From Lathyrus oleraceus (Eukaryota; Streptophyta; Magnoliopsida; Fabales; Fabaceae): a DNA stretch of 64,000 nucleotides. Every line of letters starts with the position of its first letter. Position 1 is the stretch's first letter. A program made the position numbers and the translations under genes. Shown here one piece after another: positions 1 through 11,453 of the stretch. Below the pieces are notes generated by a model that saw nothing but the letters and a program-made list of their open reading frames with translations, was not told the DNA's origin and searched no databases. The DNA lies in contig NC_066585.1 of assembly GCF_024323335.1 (NCBI RefSeq), positions 177,199,149 through 177,263,148 on the forward strand, written 5' to 3'.

Positions 1-219
1 AGTCATGTGAACATGTTGGACAAATCCTAGGGCCTTGGCTCCTTGAGAAACACACTTGCTTGCTTGGTTGACTGATCTCCTGATCAGTTTGACCTAATTT
101 CTTGATTGGCTTGCACTTGTGGCAAAGGGACAATGCAATGCTATGCAGTGGACCATGTTATGCTATGACCTAATATGAAAATGTATGTACAATGACAGGT
201 GCAAATTTGAGGTGCTACA
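1..219 (-). mobile_element. Start of an Ogre-type LTR (TGTAGCACC family), fragment
   Basis: Read on the minus strand from 219 leftward, this matches the first part of the + strand LTR that begins at 52198: both open with TGTAGCACCTCAAATTTGCA and share further blocks, such as the one around 'ATATTAGGTCAT' and the 'AGTGCAAG' stretch. It is therefore the 5' part of a minus-oriented LTR, cut by the window edge. Whether it is a 5', 3' or solo LTR cannot be told. Confidence 0.75.
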
Positions 220-1060
220 CCTGGCTATGACAAAACATGAGTGAAAAATCAGAATAGAAAAGTCGGCTACTGTCAGGTTCGCGCCTGCCTCGCCTAGCGA
301 AGGCTTAGCGAATACTCGCTTCATGCTCGCTTAGCGACGTGCTAGCGAGCGACTGCGGATTCTGGTTTTGATATCAGTACAATTTCGACCAATTTTATGC
401 CTTATGGCTTTCATTACAGCAATTATATGGTTAATCATTTAAGGTATTCAAGTGCACACTACAATTCACATGACAAACTTAAGATATTTTCATAAATTTA
501 ATCATAATGCCATATGCAAATTAAGAACATAAGGTAGTAATAGCAATTGTAACCTTGAATTGGCCGACCGGATCGAATTGAGCGGAAGTGACCTTGCTGC
601 CGCCGGCTTTTCCTTCAGGGTTTCTCGGAATTCTCAAGGTTAGCCTCCAGGGTTTTCCGTCTGTGAGCGCGAGGGTTTGCTTGCTAGGGTTCTCCTTTCG
701 TCCTTTTTCATTCTCCCCTTTTCATTACTGAAGTGCTGGTATTTATAATGCTCTTTTTCATGACCTAATGGGCTCAGAATGAAGCCCGAAATTTTCTGTT
801 GTCTGTCAGTTTCGCTAGGCGAGCGTGTAGCGAACGTGTAGCGAACGTTCGCTAGGCGAGCGTGTAGCGAACGTGTAGCGAACGTTCGCTAGGCGAGCGT
901 GTAGCGAACGCGTAGCGAACAGGCCAGTTTGGGCCATTTTCTGGATTGGGCCATTCGTGAGCTGGGCCTTTGTTCCTTTGAGATCAGTGTCATAAAAATG
1001 AGTCGGAGTGCCCTGAAAAAATGTCTTGAAATATTAATGGGCAAATTTTGGGGTATGACA
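220..1060 (-). mobile_element. LTR (TGTCATACCCC family), probably a solo LTR or LTR fragment
   Basis: On the minus strand the sequence starts at 1060 with TGTCATACCCCAAAATTTGC, a typical plant LTR start. A good TATA box (TATAAATA, minus strand, 740-747) lies about 310 bp in. No coding capacity is visible. The piece interrupts the Ogre-type internal sequence at 1061. The left boundary (about 220) is set only by the end of the neighbouring LTR fragment, and I see no target-site duplication, so solo LTR versus fragment is open. Confidence 0.55.
811..920. repeat. Three tandem copies of a 37-bp GC-rich repeat
   Basis: Copies begin at 811, 848 and 885; the last is slightly short and varies at one base. 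Each holds the partly palindromic core TTCGCTAGGCGAGCG followed by GTAGCGAAC units. A looser group of the same motifs lies at about 283-353, near the other end of the same LTR. Confidence 0.9.
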
Positions 1061-1132
1061 CCATTCTACTGAGTCAACATGAAGATTTTAACCTTCGCCT
1101 CCTCAGTTAGAATGCCCTTAAATAGGGGCAGA
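1061..1132 (+). mobile_element. 3' end of an Ogre-type internal region with polypurine tract
   Basis: This short stretch matches, as reverse complement, the sequence just inside the LTR of the minus-strand Ogre element at 41463-41530. It ends in AAATAGGGGCAGA, a polypurine tract next to the LTR start at 1133, which shows that the following LTR is a 3' LTR. The rest of the internal region has been displaced by the LTR insertion at 220-1060. Confidence 0.8.
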
Positions 1133-4100
1133 TGTAAGACCCCAATTTTGACCCTAAGATCCCTCATGTAATTCCATCATAAGCATTAGCATTGGGATCA
1201 TATCTTGGCATCCTCCTTACCCCTCTTTCATTGGGTTTATTTTGGGAGAGATCACCAAGCACTTTGTGATTGTATCATACTTGTATTTTATCATTTTACT
1301 AACCAAAATACCAAAAATATGTCTTTGCATTTGTCTAACTCTTTTGTAGGAAGGACATGATCTCATTGATTCATGACGTTCACATTTAGGGTTTGAGACC
1401 CCCATGAACAAAGAGCACAACCAAGAATTGATCCAAGAATGGTTATGAGCATCATATATGAGTCCCAATGATTCCTACATGTTATATTGATCAAGTTCTC
1501 TTCAAGAGTTTGAGAATGATTTGCCTTGGAAACCCTAGTTTGACTGGGTATCTTGAGTAACTTCTCCAACAAGCTATCTCACTAATTGATCAAATTTCTA
1601 AAGGTACACTTCAAAATTCATCATCTTATGCATATATGATCTACCATGAGCCAATAAAGTCAAGAGAATTGGAAGTTAGCAAGTTGGTTGATGGTGGTTG
1701 GCCAGATGAATTCATCTGATCAAAATTGGGTCTCCCTAGACCCTATCTCCTACAATTTTCACCATGTGAAAATGATTCCAAGAGAAAACATACTCTAAAT
1801 GACATTAAAAACAACTTTCATGTTGAGACCTAGATCTAGTTTTGCTTGGAAAATCATTTTCTATGTTGAAACATTATAGGTCATTTTGTCTAAACCCTAA
1901 TTTGAAAGTCAACTTCCCAAGGCCATAACTTGCTCAATTTTTATGATATGAAAGATTTCCAAGTTGAAAAATCAAATTCAATGTGTCTAATTCAACTTTG
2001 ATGTTTGGAGTGGGAGCTAATTCAACTATTTTGAGCATGTGATATGAGGTTACATTATAGGTCACTTTTGACCTATACCATTGATCAAGTGATTTTTCCA
2101 AACTTCAAAAATGCATAACTCTATCATTTCAAATCCAAATTACATGAAATTGGTGACCATTTTAAAGTTATTTGAGAGAGCTACAACTTTGATGAAGACA
2201 CGTTTCTCATTTTAAGCTCATATGAAATGTTAAGCAAGGTGGAATATTGAGACATATGGCTTGACATTTAGAAAAAATTTGATATGTCAAAAATTTCCAA
2301 ACTTCCACCTAAATTTTCCCCAAGTTACAAGCTCCAAATGAAAAAGTGTTGAACATGAAAGTTGTTCCTCTTGATCTCACCTTTTCAAAAAGCTCAAATT
2401 CATACATTTTGGACGAGGAATGCATAGGCTGCGCATGGCATGAACAGGGTGATATCACTTGGCAAGGATCAAACTTCAAATATCAATGCACACTTGCCTT
2501 GCAATCCAAGCTTAATTCATACCATCCAACATTCATTTGTGGACCTCAAGGAATGATTTCATGGGCCTGTGTGCGCCCATGCACCCATGCATCATCAATG
2601 ACCAAATTTGGAAAGTGATTTCAAGTGTGCAAATATCAATGGTTTCAGCTATAAATAGAGCCTCATATGCCCAGCAATCAACACACATTCACACCAGCTT
2701 TGATCCCCCATCTCTAACCTTCACTTTGCAAGGGATAAACCTGAGAAATTCATTTTAATTTGAGGTTGAATTTCCACTGTTTTGAAATTCAAATCTCAAG
2801 GAATCCACAACCTTGTAACCATTCAATCCTTCTTCTGCAAGCATTTGGAGTGAGAACAAGCACGAGCAAGATCAAGATCAGTTGAATCTAGACCTCCATT
2901 GAAGGTATTTTCCAGAAATTTTGATCTCTTCGATTCTCTCAAATTCTTGCTCAATTCTATTGATTCTTTGGTTGTCTGAAGTCCTACCAATGTAGGCAAG
3001 AAGATTTTGTTGCTTTGAGGCCAAATCAAAGCAACTCAATTCATGTACCTCAAATTTCAACTCCATTTTCTCTCAATATACTTCGAGTTAGAGTGGATTG
3101 AGGCCAGATTCGAACTCATTGTCATTTTTACTTTGAAATCATGTCCTTATTTTTAATTTTGGTGATGGTTGATGGTGGACCAGTCCGGTGAGGTCCACCG
3201 GAGAAGAAGACCGGAGCTAAAGCTCCGGCCATGCGCTGGCATGTCTCACAGCCACAGGATCCATGTAATTTGTTTTAATCACGATCGCTCCTTTTAAATA
3301 CCAATGTTACGGCGTGCTGACTCATGTGCATGGTGGAATGCGTGTTTCTGGCCACTTGATATGCCACCTCAATTAATGAGGGAGATCAAGCGGTCCACGT
3401 TTTTTTCTGATATTTTAATTTTCATTTTAATTGCATTATTTTCAATAATTCATATTAAATTCAATATTGATCCAAAAAATATGGGACTTTCACCAAAAAA
3501 ATTTCAAATATTTTTATCTTTCATATTCTGAATTAAAATTATTTTTTGGATCATTATTAATATTTTTCATGAATTAATTGATTTTGCATTTGTTTTTAAT
3601 TGTTTAAAAATATTTTTAAATGTCCAATAATTATGAAGTTTTTTCTCCAAGGTCCTTTGACCTTGTTTGACCTATGATAAATCTCATGGACATTTCTTTG
3701 GTGCTTTGATGATATTTTAGGAATTGGACAAACCATATTTAATCTAAATGCACTATTTTAGTATTTTAATTTGAATAAATGCCAAATAAATTTGTTGACC
3801 AATTGTGATGGCTTGTTTATGTTTGACTATTGTTGTTGGGCCTTGGTCAAGGTTGATTTGACTTTGTAAAATTAATATCATTGGATTTAGAGGATTGATG
3901 GAATGTACATTCCATCCCCCAAAATAAATGGATGATATTAATTTGGTAAAAGTCCTCATTTGACCAATTTGTGTTTTGATCCATTCCCCTCCCTCTTTAT
4001 CTCATTCCTCTTATTTATGCATTCATCTCATTTGGCCTATGATATCTCAAAGTCCTAATGCTAGTTGATTGAAAAATTGACATGAGTATGGATGAGATTA

Positions 4101-5801
4101 GACCACACCTTTTGCATTTTTTTTTTGTGTGTGGTATGTTTCATGAGCATAGTCCATTATATTATGGCTCTAACATGCATTAACACCAAAATTCTATTGC
4201 CCGGTCTCAAATAGTTGTGACTTCTAAATAAGTCCAATTACGATTGCTTAACATAGCGCTAAATTTGTGACATAAAAGGCATAAGGATTCTAGTTAGTGA
4301 GATTGTAAGTCTCCCCTCTTTCATGGTATTGTGTGGAAACTTGGCATTCTTTCCTTCCTTTGGAAGATGTTTTGGCTCAAGGATTCATGCTTGTGATAAG
4401 CGGGTTGAGTGTTCTCCAAAGAATGTCTTGAAATGAAAAGCAAAAAGCAAAACAATACTAACTTATAATCAATTAACTACTAACTTTTAATTTCAAGCCT
4501 TTACTTTTATGCAATTTACTTTTAGCACTCTATTTCATTTGCCATTGTTCATATCATTCTAATTGTTTATGTTAATGCAATTTTCACTTTGTCCATTTGG
4601 ACCATATTGTGTGATATATTTTTTGTGTGTATACTTTGCTTGTTTGTATGGTCTTTGACCATTAATGTACATAATAACAACAAAAAAAACCTAAAAAACT
4701 TTTATGTGTACTGTTGGCTTGATCTTCGACAAATGGACTTAGAATCTAGGCAACCTTCCTAAGCTAAAGGACTTGGCCAATGCCAACTTGCTGAGAAATC
4801 AAGTGCTTGCAATTTGAAATTCATCTGATACATCTTTGAAGACCTCTCTAAGTTCATCTACAACATGATCATTGTGAAGCTGTTATTTTGAACCTGTGAC
4901 TTGTGGTATTCATCTGTTGCATGGGCTATTTTGGAGAAGATCATGGAATGGATAAGCTTGGATGTGGCCATCTTTATTTGATTCCTTGCTCTTCAAGATA
5001 ATATAATTGTGCATTTGTGTGTTGCTTGATTCTAAAAGTCCAAGGGAATTCTGCGTTTCTATTGACATTCTTGTCTATTGGATTGCTACCCATTTGGTCA
5101 GATCTTTTCAACTCTAAACTTTTAATTTTGTACATAGGATAGTCTCTTCATCTTCTCCCCATTTCTTTAATTTCAAAATCTCTCCCTCCATTTTTCAAAA
5201 TCTTCTTTATGTGAACTACTTTTTTTCTAAACTTTGACCACTTTTGCAAAAAGATAGAAACTTTGGCCTTATGCCATTGCATTTTCAAACTTCTTTTCTT
5301 AAATCAAACCTGTAAATAGACTTAATTATACTTGACTTAAACTTTCAAAAAAACTAAAAAGAACTAACTCATTCAAACCATTTTTAGGCCTTTGTGCCTT
5401 TCAAACTTAATTTTTGTTAAAAACAATGCATCCACTTTGGAATTTGTATCACGAACTACGAGGTTTTGATCCCCCCATTCTAATGAATTAATGAATTCTT
5501 TTCTCATCCCCCCATTCTATTTTTTTGTAAACATCACTTTATTCCAAGTACATATGCACACAAAAAGGGCTCCCTAGGAGTACCTAGGACACTTTGGGTG
5601 CTAACACCTTCCCTCTGTGTAACCAACCCCCTTACCTGTAATCTATGACATTTTATTAGTTTTGATTTGAAAACTTCTTACTATTGGGTTTTGTTCGTAC
5701 TTTTTCCCTTTTCCCTTGGAAACAATAAAAGCGCGGTGACGACTCTTGTTATTTGATCTCTAGCTTGTCAATAGCTTGATGATCATGAATTTTCCGCTAC
5801 A
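1133..5801 (+). mobile_element. 3' LTR of an Ogre-type Ty3/gypsy element (4.67 kb)
   Basis: The LTR opens with TGTAAGACCCCAATTTTGAC and closes with CCGCTACA. It matches the minus-strand LTR at 35525-41462 along its whole length, apart from the solo LTR inserted in that copy. A TATA box (TATAAATAG, 2650-2658) marks the probable promoter. LTRs of 4-5 kb are characteristic of Ogre elements in Fabeae. No PBS follows 5801, and a polypurine tract precedes 1133, so this is the downstream LTR. Small ORFs inside it show no recognisable domain. Confidence 0.85.
2650..2658 (+). promoter_or_regulatory. TATA box of the Ogre-type LTR
   Basis: TATAAATAG sits about 1.5 kb into the LTR. The same box occurs at the equivalent place in the minus-strand copy (39941-39948), so it is conserved between two insertions. 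Confidence 0.6.
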
Positions 5802-5849
5802 GATGGATCTTTGTTATGTAAGAATAACTCTATCAATTTAAAAGGAATA

Positions 5850-6710
5850 ACGTAAGGGATTTAATTCCATGCACTAAAAACAAAATTGTCATAGGCACCA
5901 AACGCATTTTTCGAAACAAACTCGATGAAAATGAAAAAATTTATTAGAAATAAAGCAAGGCTTATAACAAAAGGATATAATCAAGTTGAAGGGATAAGTT
6001 ATGAGGAGACATATGCTCCCTTAACTCATCTCGAAGCTACTAGACTTCTTTTAGCATTTGCTTGTTGTCTTGATTTCAAGTTATATCAGATGGACGTTAA
6101 CTATGCTTTTCTAAATGGATTTATAAATGAATAGGTGTACGTCTCTCAACCTCCATATTTTGAGGATCATGAAAACTCCGACCATGTTTTTAAATTGAAA
6201 AGAGTTCTATATGATCTAAAACAAGCTTCTCGAGCTTGGTATGAACGTCTTAGTGGCTTCTTAATAAAGAAATTGTTTAACCATGAAATTGTTGACACCA
6301 CATTATTTATAAAATATAAGGGAAAACATTTTATGTTATCTTAAATTTATGTAGATGATATCATATTCGATCTACTAATGAGTCTTTGTGTAGATAATTA
6401 TCAAATACAATGTATTGTGAATTTGTGGTGTCCCTAATAAAAGAACTCAACTACTTCTTAGGTCAACAAACAAGCAAACATATCAAGACATCTTCGAAAT
6501 TGTTTGGAGGCTCTCAAGAAATACAAAATAAAAAATGACAAATCTATTTCTTCACTTATGACTTCAAATCTTTCAATTGACAAAGATGAATCAAAAATAG
6601 AGGCTGAAATTACAAAATTTCAAGATATTATCACATTTTTGCTTTATTTAACTTACATTTTTTCTTTATTTAACTACAAGCTTACCTGATTTGTGTATGT
6701 TGGATTTTAA
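5850..6710 (+). pseudogene. Decayed Ty1/copia reverse transcriptase fragment
   Basis: The translated pieces follow the copia RT order: a VIGTK..FRNKLDE block, then NKARLITKGYNQ, ETYAPLTHLEATR, LYQMDVNYAFLNG (5925-6134), LKQASRAWYERL (6135-6344), a damaged YVDDIIF near 6350 and a trace of the LSIDKDES linker (about 6565-6590). An in-frame stop separates the first two blocks at 6132-6134 and several frame changes follow. Protease, integrase and LTRs are absent, so this is a relic of a SIRE-like element cut on the left by the Ogre insertion. It cannot make a working polymerase. Confidence 0.85.
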
Positions 6711-7730
6711 CATTAAAGAGGAGTAAGACAGGAGTAACAAAGGAGAAAGGATAATTCAAGGGGATCCTCGAAAATATGAAATTGGACAAATACTCTCATT
6801 TAATGATTAATCACAAATGTGTCTAGCAAACCAGCAAGGCACGTGGTACTTTTTGCCTCTATCTTTTTTAGCTGGAATAGAGCCTTTTCATCTTGTTTCT
6901 TCAAACCCTTGTTTGTACCTTTGTTTGGCAAGTATCATTAAGGAGCTAGTATCCTCGATTGTCTTTTTATACAATAATAAGAGAAAAAGGGTGGTGTGCT
7001 TCTATGCTCATATGGAAATATTTAGTCACTTCTATGAAATACTCAGTCTCAAAATGAATGATTTAATTCATCTTCACACAAATTAAAAAATTAATGTACA
7101 ATATTAAAATATCCTTGTTAGCCATATTAATCGTAAATATAAAATTTATTCAAAACACCATGCAGTTTGTTCATAAATCCCTTGATTTGGATTCCCTTGA
7201 TTCATAAATGCCACCCCCGCCATGCAGTTGGTTTACTGTTGCTTTTGTCCCCCTTAATTCTTTCACTCCGAATTCTTAGTCTGTGCACTAAATGCAAGAT
7301 CATGCGGTCGCAGAGAATTCTGTTCCCGTCTGATGGTTGTATAAGAATCAATCCTGGTCCTTTTCAAGTGTTATTATTTGAGGGAAACACAGTAGTCAGA
7401 TCAGCATCATTTTCATTTCGTAAATGATCCTTCCATTCTGTTTATGGGCGAATATAAAGGCTTTTGATGGCTGTATATTGATCTTTTCAAGGGACTCTTT
7501 CTCGAGACAGAGACACTAGATATACCAAATAACATTTACATTTCGTAAATGATCCTTCAATTAGGATACTTTTTTTCCATTTCATTTTCTTTTGTTGAAA
7601 TTCCTAGATAATGTAAAAGGTGGATTCCATCAAATTAACAATCCCAACAAATGAATTGCAAATCCATCTCCAAAGTCCGAGGAGGGTAAAATTCATCTAC
7701 TTACTGTAATGTGTACAAGATAAACAAAGA

Positions 7731-7815
7731 TAAAAGCACTAATTCTATCCATTATCTTCCTAACCTTTCTTAATAAAAGCACTAATTCTATCCATTCTCT
7801 TCCTAACCTTTCTTG
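7731..7815. repeat. Tandem duplication, 43-bp period
   Basis: Two adjacent copies (7731-7773 and 7774-7815) start with ATAAAAGCACTAATTCTATC and are nearly identical. They look like a local duplication in the 3' flank of the GTE gene. Confidence 0.85.
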
Positions 7816-7959
7816 ACCATCTATCTATTTATCCTCCCCTACTAGAAAAATTATCACCACATATTACTTGCTACTCTCAGGCCTACAACTGCAGTTGACT
7901 ATTGTCCAAACCCTTGGGTTATAGGAGAGATTTATACACCCAACCAATGTCACATACAG

Positions 7960-8139
7960 ATCCTGGAGCTGATTCTCTAAGTCCCAATCCAATTAGCAAT
8001 TCCCACACTTGACAATGCAAATCCTGGAGCTTGTGCTCTTAGTTCCAATCCAATTAGCAACTCCCACACTTGACAATGCAAATCATGGGGCGGGCGCTCT
8101 TGATCCCAATCCAATTAGCCATTTCCACACTGACACCAA
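7960..8139. repeat. Three tandem copies of a repeat of about 60 bp
   Basis: Copies start near 7960, 8020 and 8081 and share the blocks TCCTGGAGC, CAATCCAATTAGCA and CCCACACTTGACAATGCA. The third copy is the most diverged. The array lies about 230 bp downstream of the GTE stop codon, so it may be in the 3' UTR or terminator region. Confidence 0.85.
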
Positions 8140-8365
8140 CCATCAATGTCCACAACCCCTGTGACAAAAATTAAAGAGTCATAAATTTGGCCGGCTATGC
8201 AAACTGCAAAACATATCAGTCATAATAGGAAAGGGATATAAATCAATCAATCAAATTGACATATACCTATCCAACACAATCAAGCACTAAAGCAAGAAGT
8301 AACCTTTCCCGACCAGCCATTTGGCATTGGTCTAAATGACAGTTAGTTCCAAAACCCATGCCCTG

Positions 8366-10150
8366 TTACAAGTGACCATTGTCGGCTTCAGAATCACTTC
8401 CGGAAGAACTTCCAGAATCTGAATCTGCAACATGATCAAAATTGAGATTCCTACCCAAGATGATTACATAATCCAAACAAAACAAGAGCAGGAAAATGGT
8501 ATACCACTAGATGAAGATGAATCACTACCAGAACTGCTGGAACTACTGGAACTACTGCTGGCATGGCCACCAGCACCACCCATATCTCTATCTTTCTCAA
8601 TCTCCACAGGGGGGAAATTGTTCATCGGCATATCATCCCCAATGTCAACATCTTCATCAACTGTTTCTATCTTCTTCTGCTTTTTCCCCTCAGCTGGCAC
8701 CACTAAATCAACTTTCTCCCTATCAGACAACTCCTGTCAATGCAACAAGAGATTAGATTGCAACACAACACTATCAACAATGCTACATTGCAAAGTAACA
8801 TCATTAACAGAACAAAAAAATGGACAACAAGGTTTTTACCCCATTGCCTTTGTTTGAAGGCACATTATTATTATCCATTAGCGCCTGCCGCTTAATCTTG
8901 CTCACCATCTTTTTCCAATTTGTCACTAATCGATCAAGTTCCCAGAGTGTCTCTGTGTCAACAGCCTCCATATCAAGCTCAATCTCATCTCCATCCTGCT
9001 CCAAATGCCCATTTCTCTTTCTTATGATCTGCACCACCTGTTCCATTTTCTCTGGAGGTAAAATCTGCAACCCAAGCCCCAACTTGTGTTTTTCCTCGAT
9101 ATTCATCTCCCTTTTGTTTGGATCCCTTGCCTTTGGCTTGGGCTGCTTCAAGGGCTTCACCGGAAGTACACGCATTGGGGAAGGTGTGCGCACAGGAGAC
9201 TGCACCAATGGTGGATTGGAAGTGCTTGGCTGATTAGAAGTACTAGCAAGCTCAGGTGGTGGCTCTTGCAGTTTAGCAACTGGTGGGGGGATTGGAATCG
9301 GTTTATCTTTCTTCTTGACCTTCTCCCTCTCTGGCTCAATATGGTTCCATGAGCTGGCCTGTAATTCATCATCAAAACCACCACGTTCTTCAAATTTCTC
9401 ATGTATAGGACGATAAAGCTCCTCAAACTTCATAAGTAACTGCATCGCTGCAGTGTTAACATCGTGACCCTTCGGATTGTAGGTCAATGCATTGTTGAAG
9501 GTTAACCGTACATCGTAAGCAAAATCCTCTGGCAAAGAGTAAGCATTCTTGGCAAGTTTATTCTTTACAGTACCCAGATCCATAGGATGCTTAATTATTT
9601 CAAAATAATCGTGAATTCCAAAAGCCGTAACATCAACAGGATTGTTAAAGATCCAACTGCTTTTATTTTTCCTCAGCTTCATCAAAATCTGACCACAAGC
9701 CTTCATCAGGTCCCCAACCTCGGGCTGTGATCTCTTCAATTCCCTAGCCGGAAAAGGCCGTTTGTTGCCGGAGACCTTCTTGCTAGTTGATTTTTTGGGG
9801 GGACCGCCACCGTTGTGGCTTGGTCTGGATTTAAAATCGCCTGATTCAATTCGAATCTTGAGCTGTCGAATTTGTTCAAGCTCCGACGCAAGACGAATTT
9901 TAAGCTCGTTGAGCTCTGTCTTGGTGTACGAAGCGATGTTGAAGGTCAGGTATTGTGAATGATCAGCAACAACATCATTGGGTCGCCGGTTGATTGAGGA
10001 AGCATCATCAGACGGCGATTGAGTCCTCTTATTGTTACCAAATTTAGGGTTAGGGTTAGCGTAAGAAACTTTACCCATGAATCCTGCTCCACCGCCTCTA
10101 TGCTGCGGCCAGTTAGATTCGTTACGATTGGCTAGGACTGCGGATGCCAT
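8366..10150 (-). CDS. GTE7: BET-family bromodomain transcription factor, GTE7-like (three coding exons, 532 aa)
   Basis: A nuclear reader of acetylated histones in the plant GTE (global transcription factor group E) family. Exon 1 runs 10150-8840, exon 2 8733-8505 and exon 3 8424-8366. Introns of 106 and 80 bp have GT-AG ends, and the joined frame is open to a TAA at 8366-8368. The bromodomain is at about residues 146-250, with the WxF ZA-loop motif near 166 and the acetyl-lysine-binding Asn in TYNP at 225. The NET (extra-terminal) domain is at about 344-415. An N-terminal block with a SELEQIR-like motif (89-96) is typical of GTE2/GTE7. Exons 2 and 3 give a Lys-rich patch, an acidic stretch and a Ser/Asp tail, all usual at BET C-termini. 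The start is the first ATG (10150) of the long frame. It is the only gene here that looks intact and host-derived. GTE2 rather than GTE7 is possible. Confidence 0.9.
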
Positions 10151-10497
10151 GTAAATGCAGAATCAAGGCCGACCGGTGAGACTCCGGCGAATCTCCGGCA
10201 TGAAATTCCCAATGCGGATCGTACAGGACATGAATAGAATGAACTCGTACGATCACGAGTACGTAAGAGCACTACGCGCCGTTTGAAAACCTCACGCGCC
10301 ACCGGCGAAGACTCACCTTCTAGATCTAGAGAGAGAAGCGACGGAGATAAAAAAGAGCGTGTAGGGTTTGGAATTTCGATTACCCTAATCTGAGCGAGAA
10401 AGAGAAGGGGCTTGAGCCACTTCTTAAAGGCGATGAGATCTGCCCGAGGATGTTTCGGGTAGTTTCTTTTACCTCTGATTCGTTCCAATTCGTCCAT
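10132..10497 (-). other. Upstream ORF overlapping the GTE7 start (121 codons)
   Basis: An open frame starts at ATG 10497, runs through the presumed 5' leader and ends 19 bases inside the GTE7 coding sequence in another frame. The product has no family signature that I recognise; its first part is rich in basic and hydrophobic residues. If the GTE7 transcript starts upstream of 10497, this ORF would be met first by scanning ribosomes. A strong splice-donor-like GGTGAGT near 10313 could remove part of it. Whether it is translated is unknown. Confidence 0.35.
10362..10369 (-). promoter_or_regulatory. telo-box (AAACCCTA) in the GTE7 leader or promoter
   Basis: AAACCCTA on the minus strand lies about 215 bp upstream of the GTE7 start codon. 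This motif is common near transcription starts of plant housekeeping and growth-related genes. A pyrimidine-rich stretch (minus strand, about 10320-10350) is beside it. Function here is inferred from motif and position only. Confidence 0.4.
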
Positions 10498-11453
10498 CCA
10501 ACGGCAGTAACTGTTTCAATGCTTGCCCGTGAAATTGACCGAAAGATCTGTCATGAACGGTTGAGATCGTGATTTTATTCCACGTGCATGGCTTTTAGCC
10601 GTTGATCAAGAGGTGGTGATGCTGGAAATTCTCTTGGATGATGGGTTTGAGTTTGAAAATAATTTACAAAATACCAACCCGACCCGACCCGACCACAAAT
10701 TAATGACGTGTCATTATGCTATGAACGGAATAAAACGTTACGCACCACGCACGGCGCGTAAACGATAGTAGTAAAAAAAAGCTTGGACGATACCGTTTGG
10801 AGGTGAGGATAGTTTAGTAAAGGAGCAGTGAACGTGGAATAAGAGAGAGGAGTTACACACTAGACGTAGAGGACCAATTCCTCCTTTCATACCATATCCC
10901 TGAATTTTCACTCAACCATAATATCATCCACCTAGTTTTTTTTTCCAAATATTTATTTATTCTTAAAAATAGAAAGCGGAGACTTTAATAAGTAGAAGAT
11001 TTTTTCTAGGAACGCCTTAAAAATGTTTGATTGAAGTATTTTTAGATTTTAATTATATATTTTGCAAAAATTATTATTTTATCTTTTATTCTAAATTTTT
11101 ACCACTCTCACTAATATTTATGGATGTGTTTTCTGCTTAATTAATGATATATAATATCCATTGATTTTGTAAATCTAGTATTTTAATTGAGTTTATATAT
11201 TTATTCTAAAAATTCATGCAATTTCAATATATATATGACGAGTTTTCTTTTTTAAAAGATGACTTCTAGTATAAATAAAAATCGTTATTAGAAGTCAATT
11301 TTCATAAAATAAAAACAAAATTTATTTATACTATTTTTTCCATTGCTTTAGGATGTGAAATAAACTTTGCTAGAGTTTCATAATTTAAATTGGTGGACTT
11401 TTAAAAAATTGACTTTTATTTATAAAATAAAATCTAGGTGAATACTCTAACCC
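10498..11453. other. GTE7 promoter side and AT-rich spacer
   Basis: The first 400 bp are mixed in composition, with a CCCGA run at 10679-10693, and probably hold the GTE7 promoter on the minus strand. From about 10930 the sequence is AT-rich. A short inverted repeat (GACTTCTA / TAGAAGTC, about 11260-11305) could form a hairpin. I see no gene. Confidence 0.5.

Larger units (their letters stand above)
6711..8365. other. Region downstream of GTE7, no gene recognised
   Basis: No ORF here shows a known domain. The longest (6817-7086 and 7167-7427, +) have no family signature that I recognise. The right part should hold the 3' UTR and polyadenylation signal of the GTE gene on the minus strand, but I cannot place the transcript end. 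Two short tandem repeats are listed separately. Confidence 0.6.

Noticed and set aside
2346..2758. Small + strand ORFs inside the Ogre LTR
   Set aside because: No recognisable domain, and not preserved in frame in the second LTR copy (minus strand, about 39.9-40.4 kb).
8432..9233. Several + strand ORFs opposite the GTE gene
   Set aside because: They mirror GTE7 exons in other frames and show no domains.
10020..10060. TTAGGGTTAGGGTTAGC telomere-like stretch
   Set aside because: It is part of the GTE7 coding sequence (Asn-Pro-Asn-Pro region), too short for an interstitial telomere.
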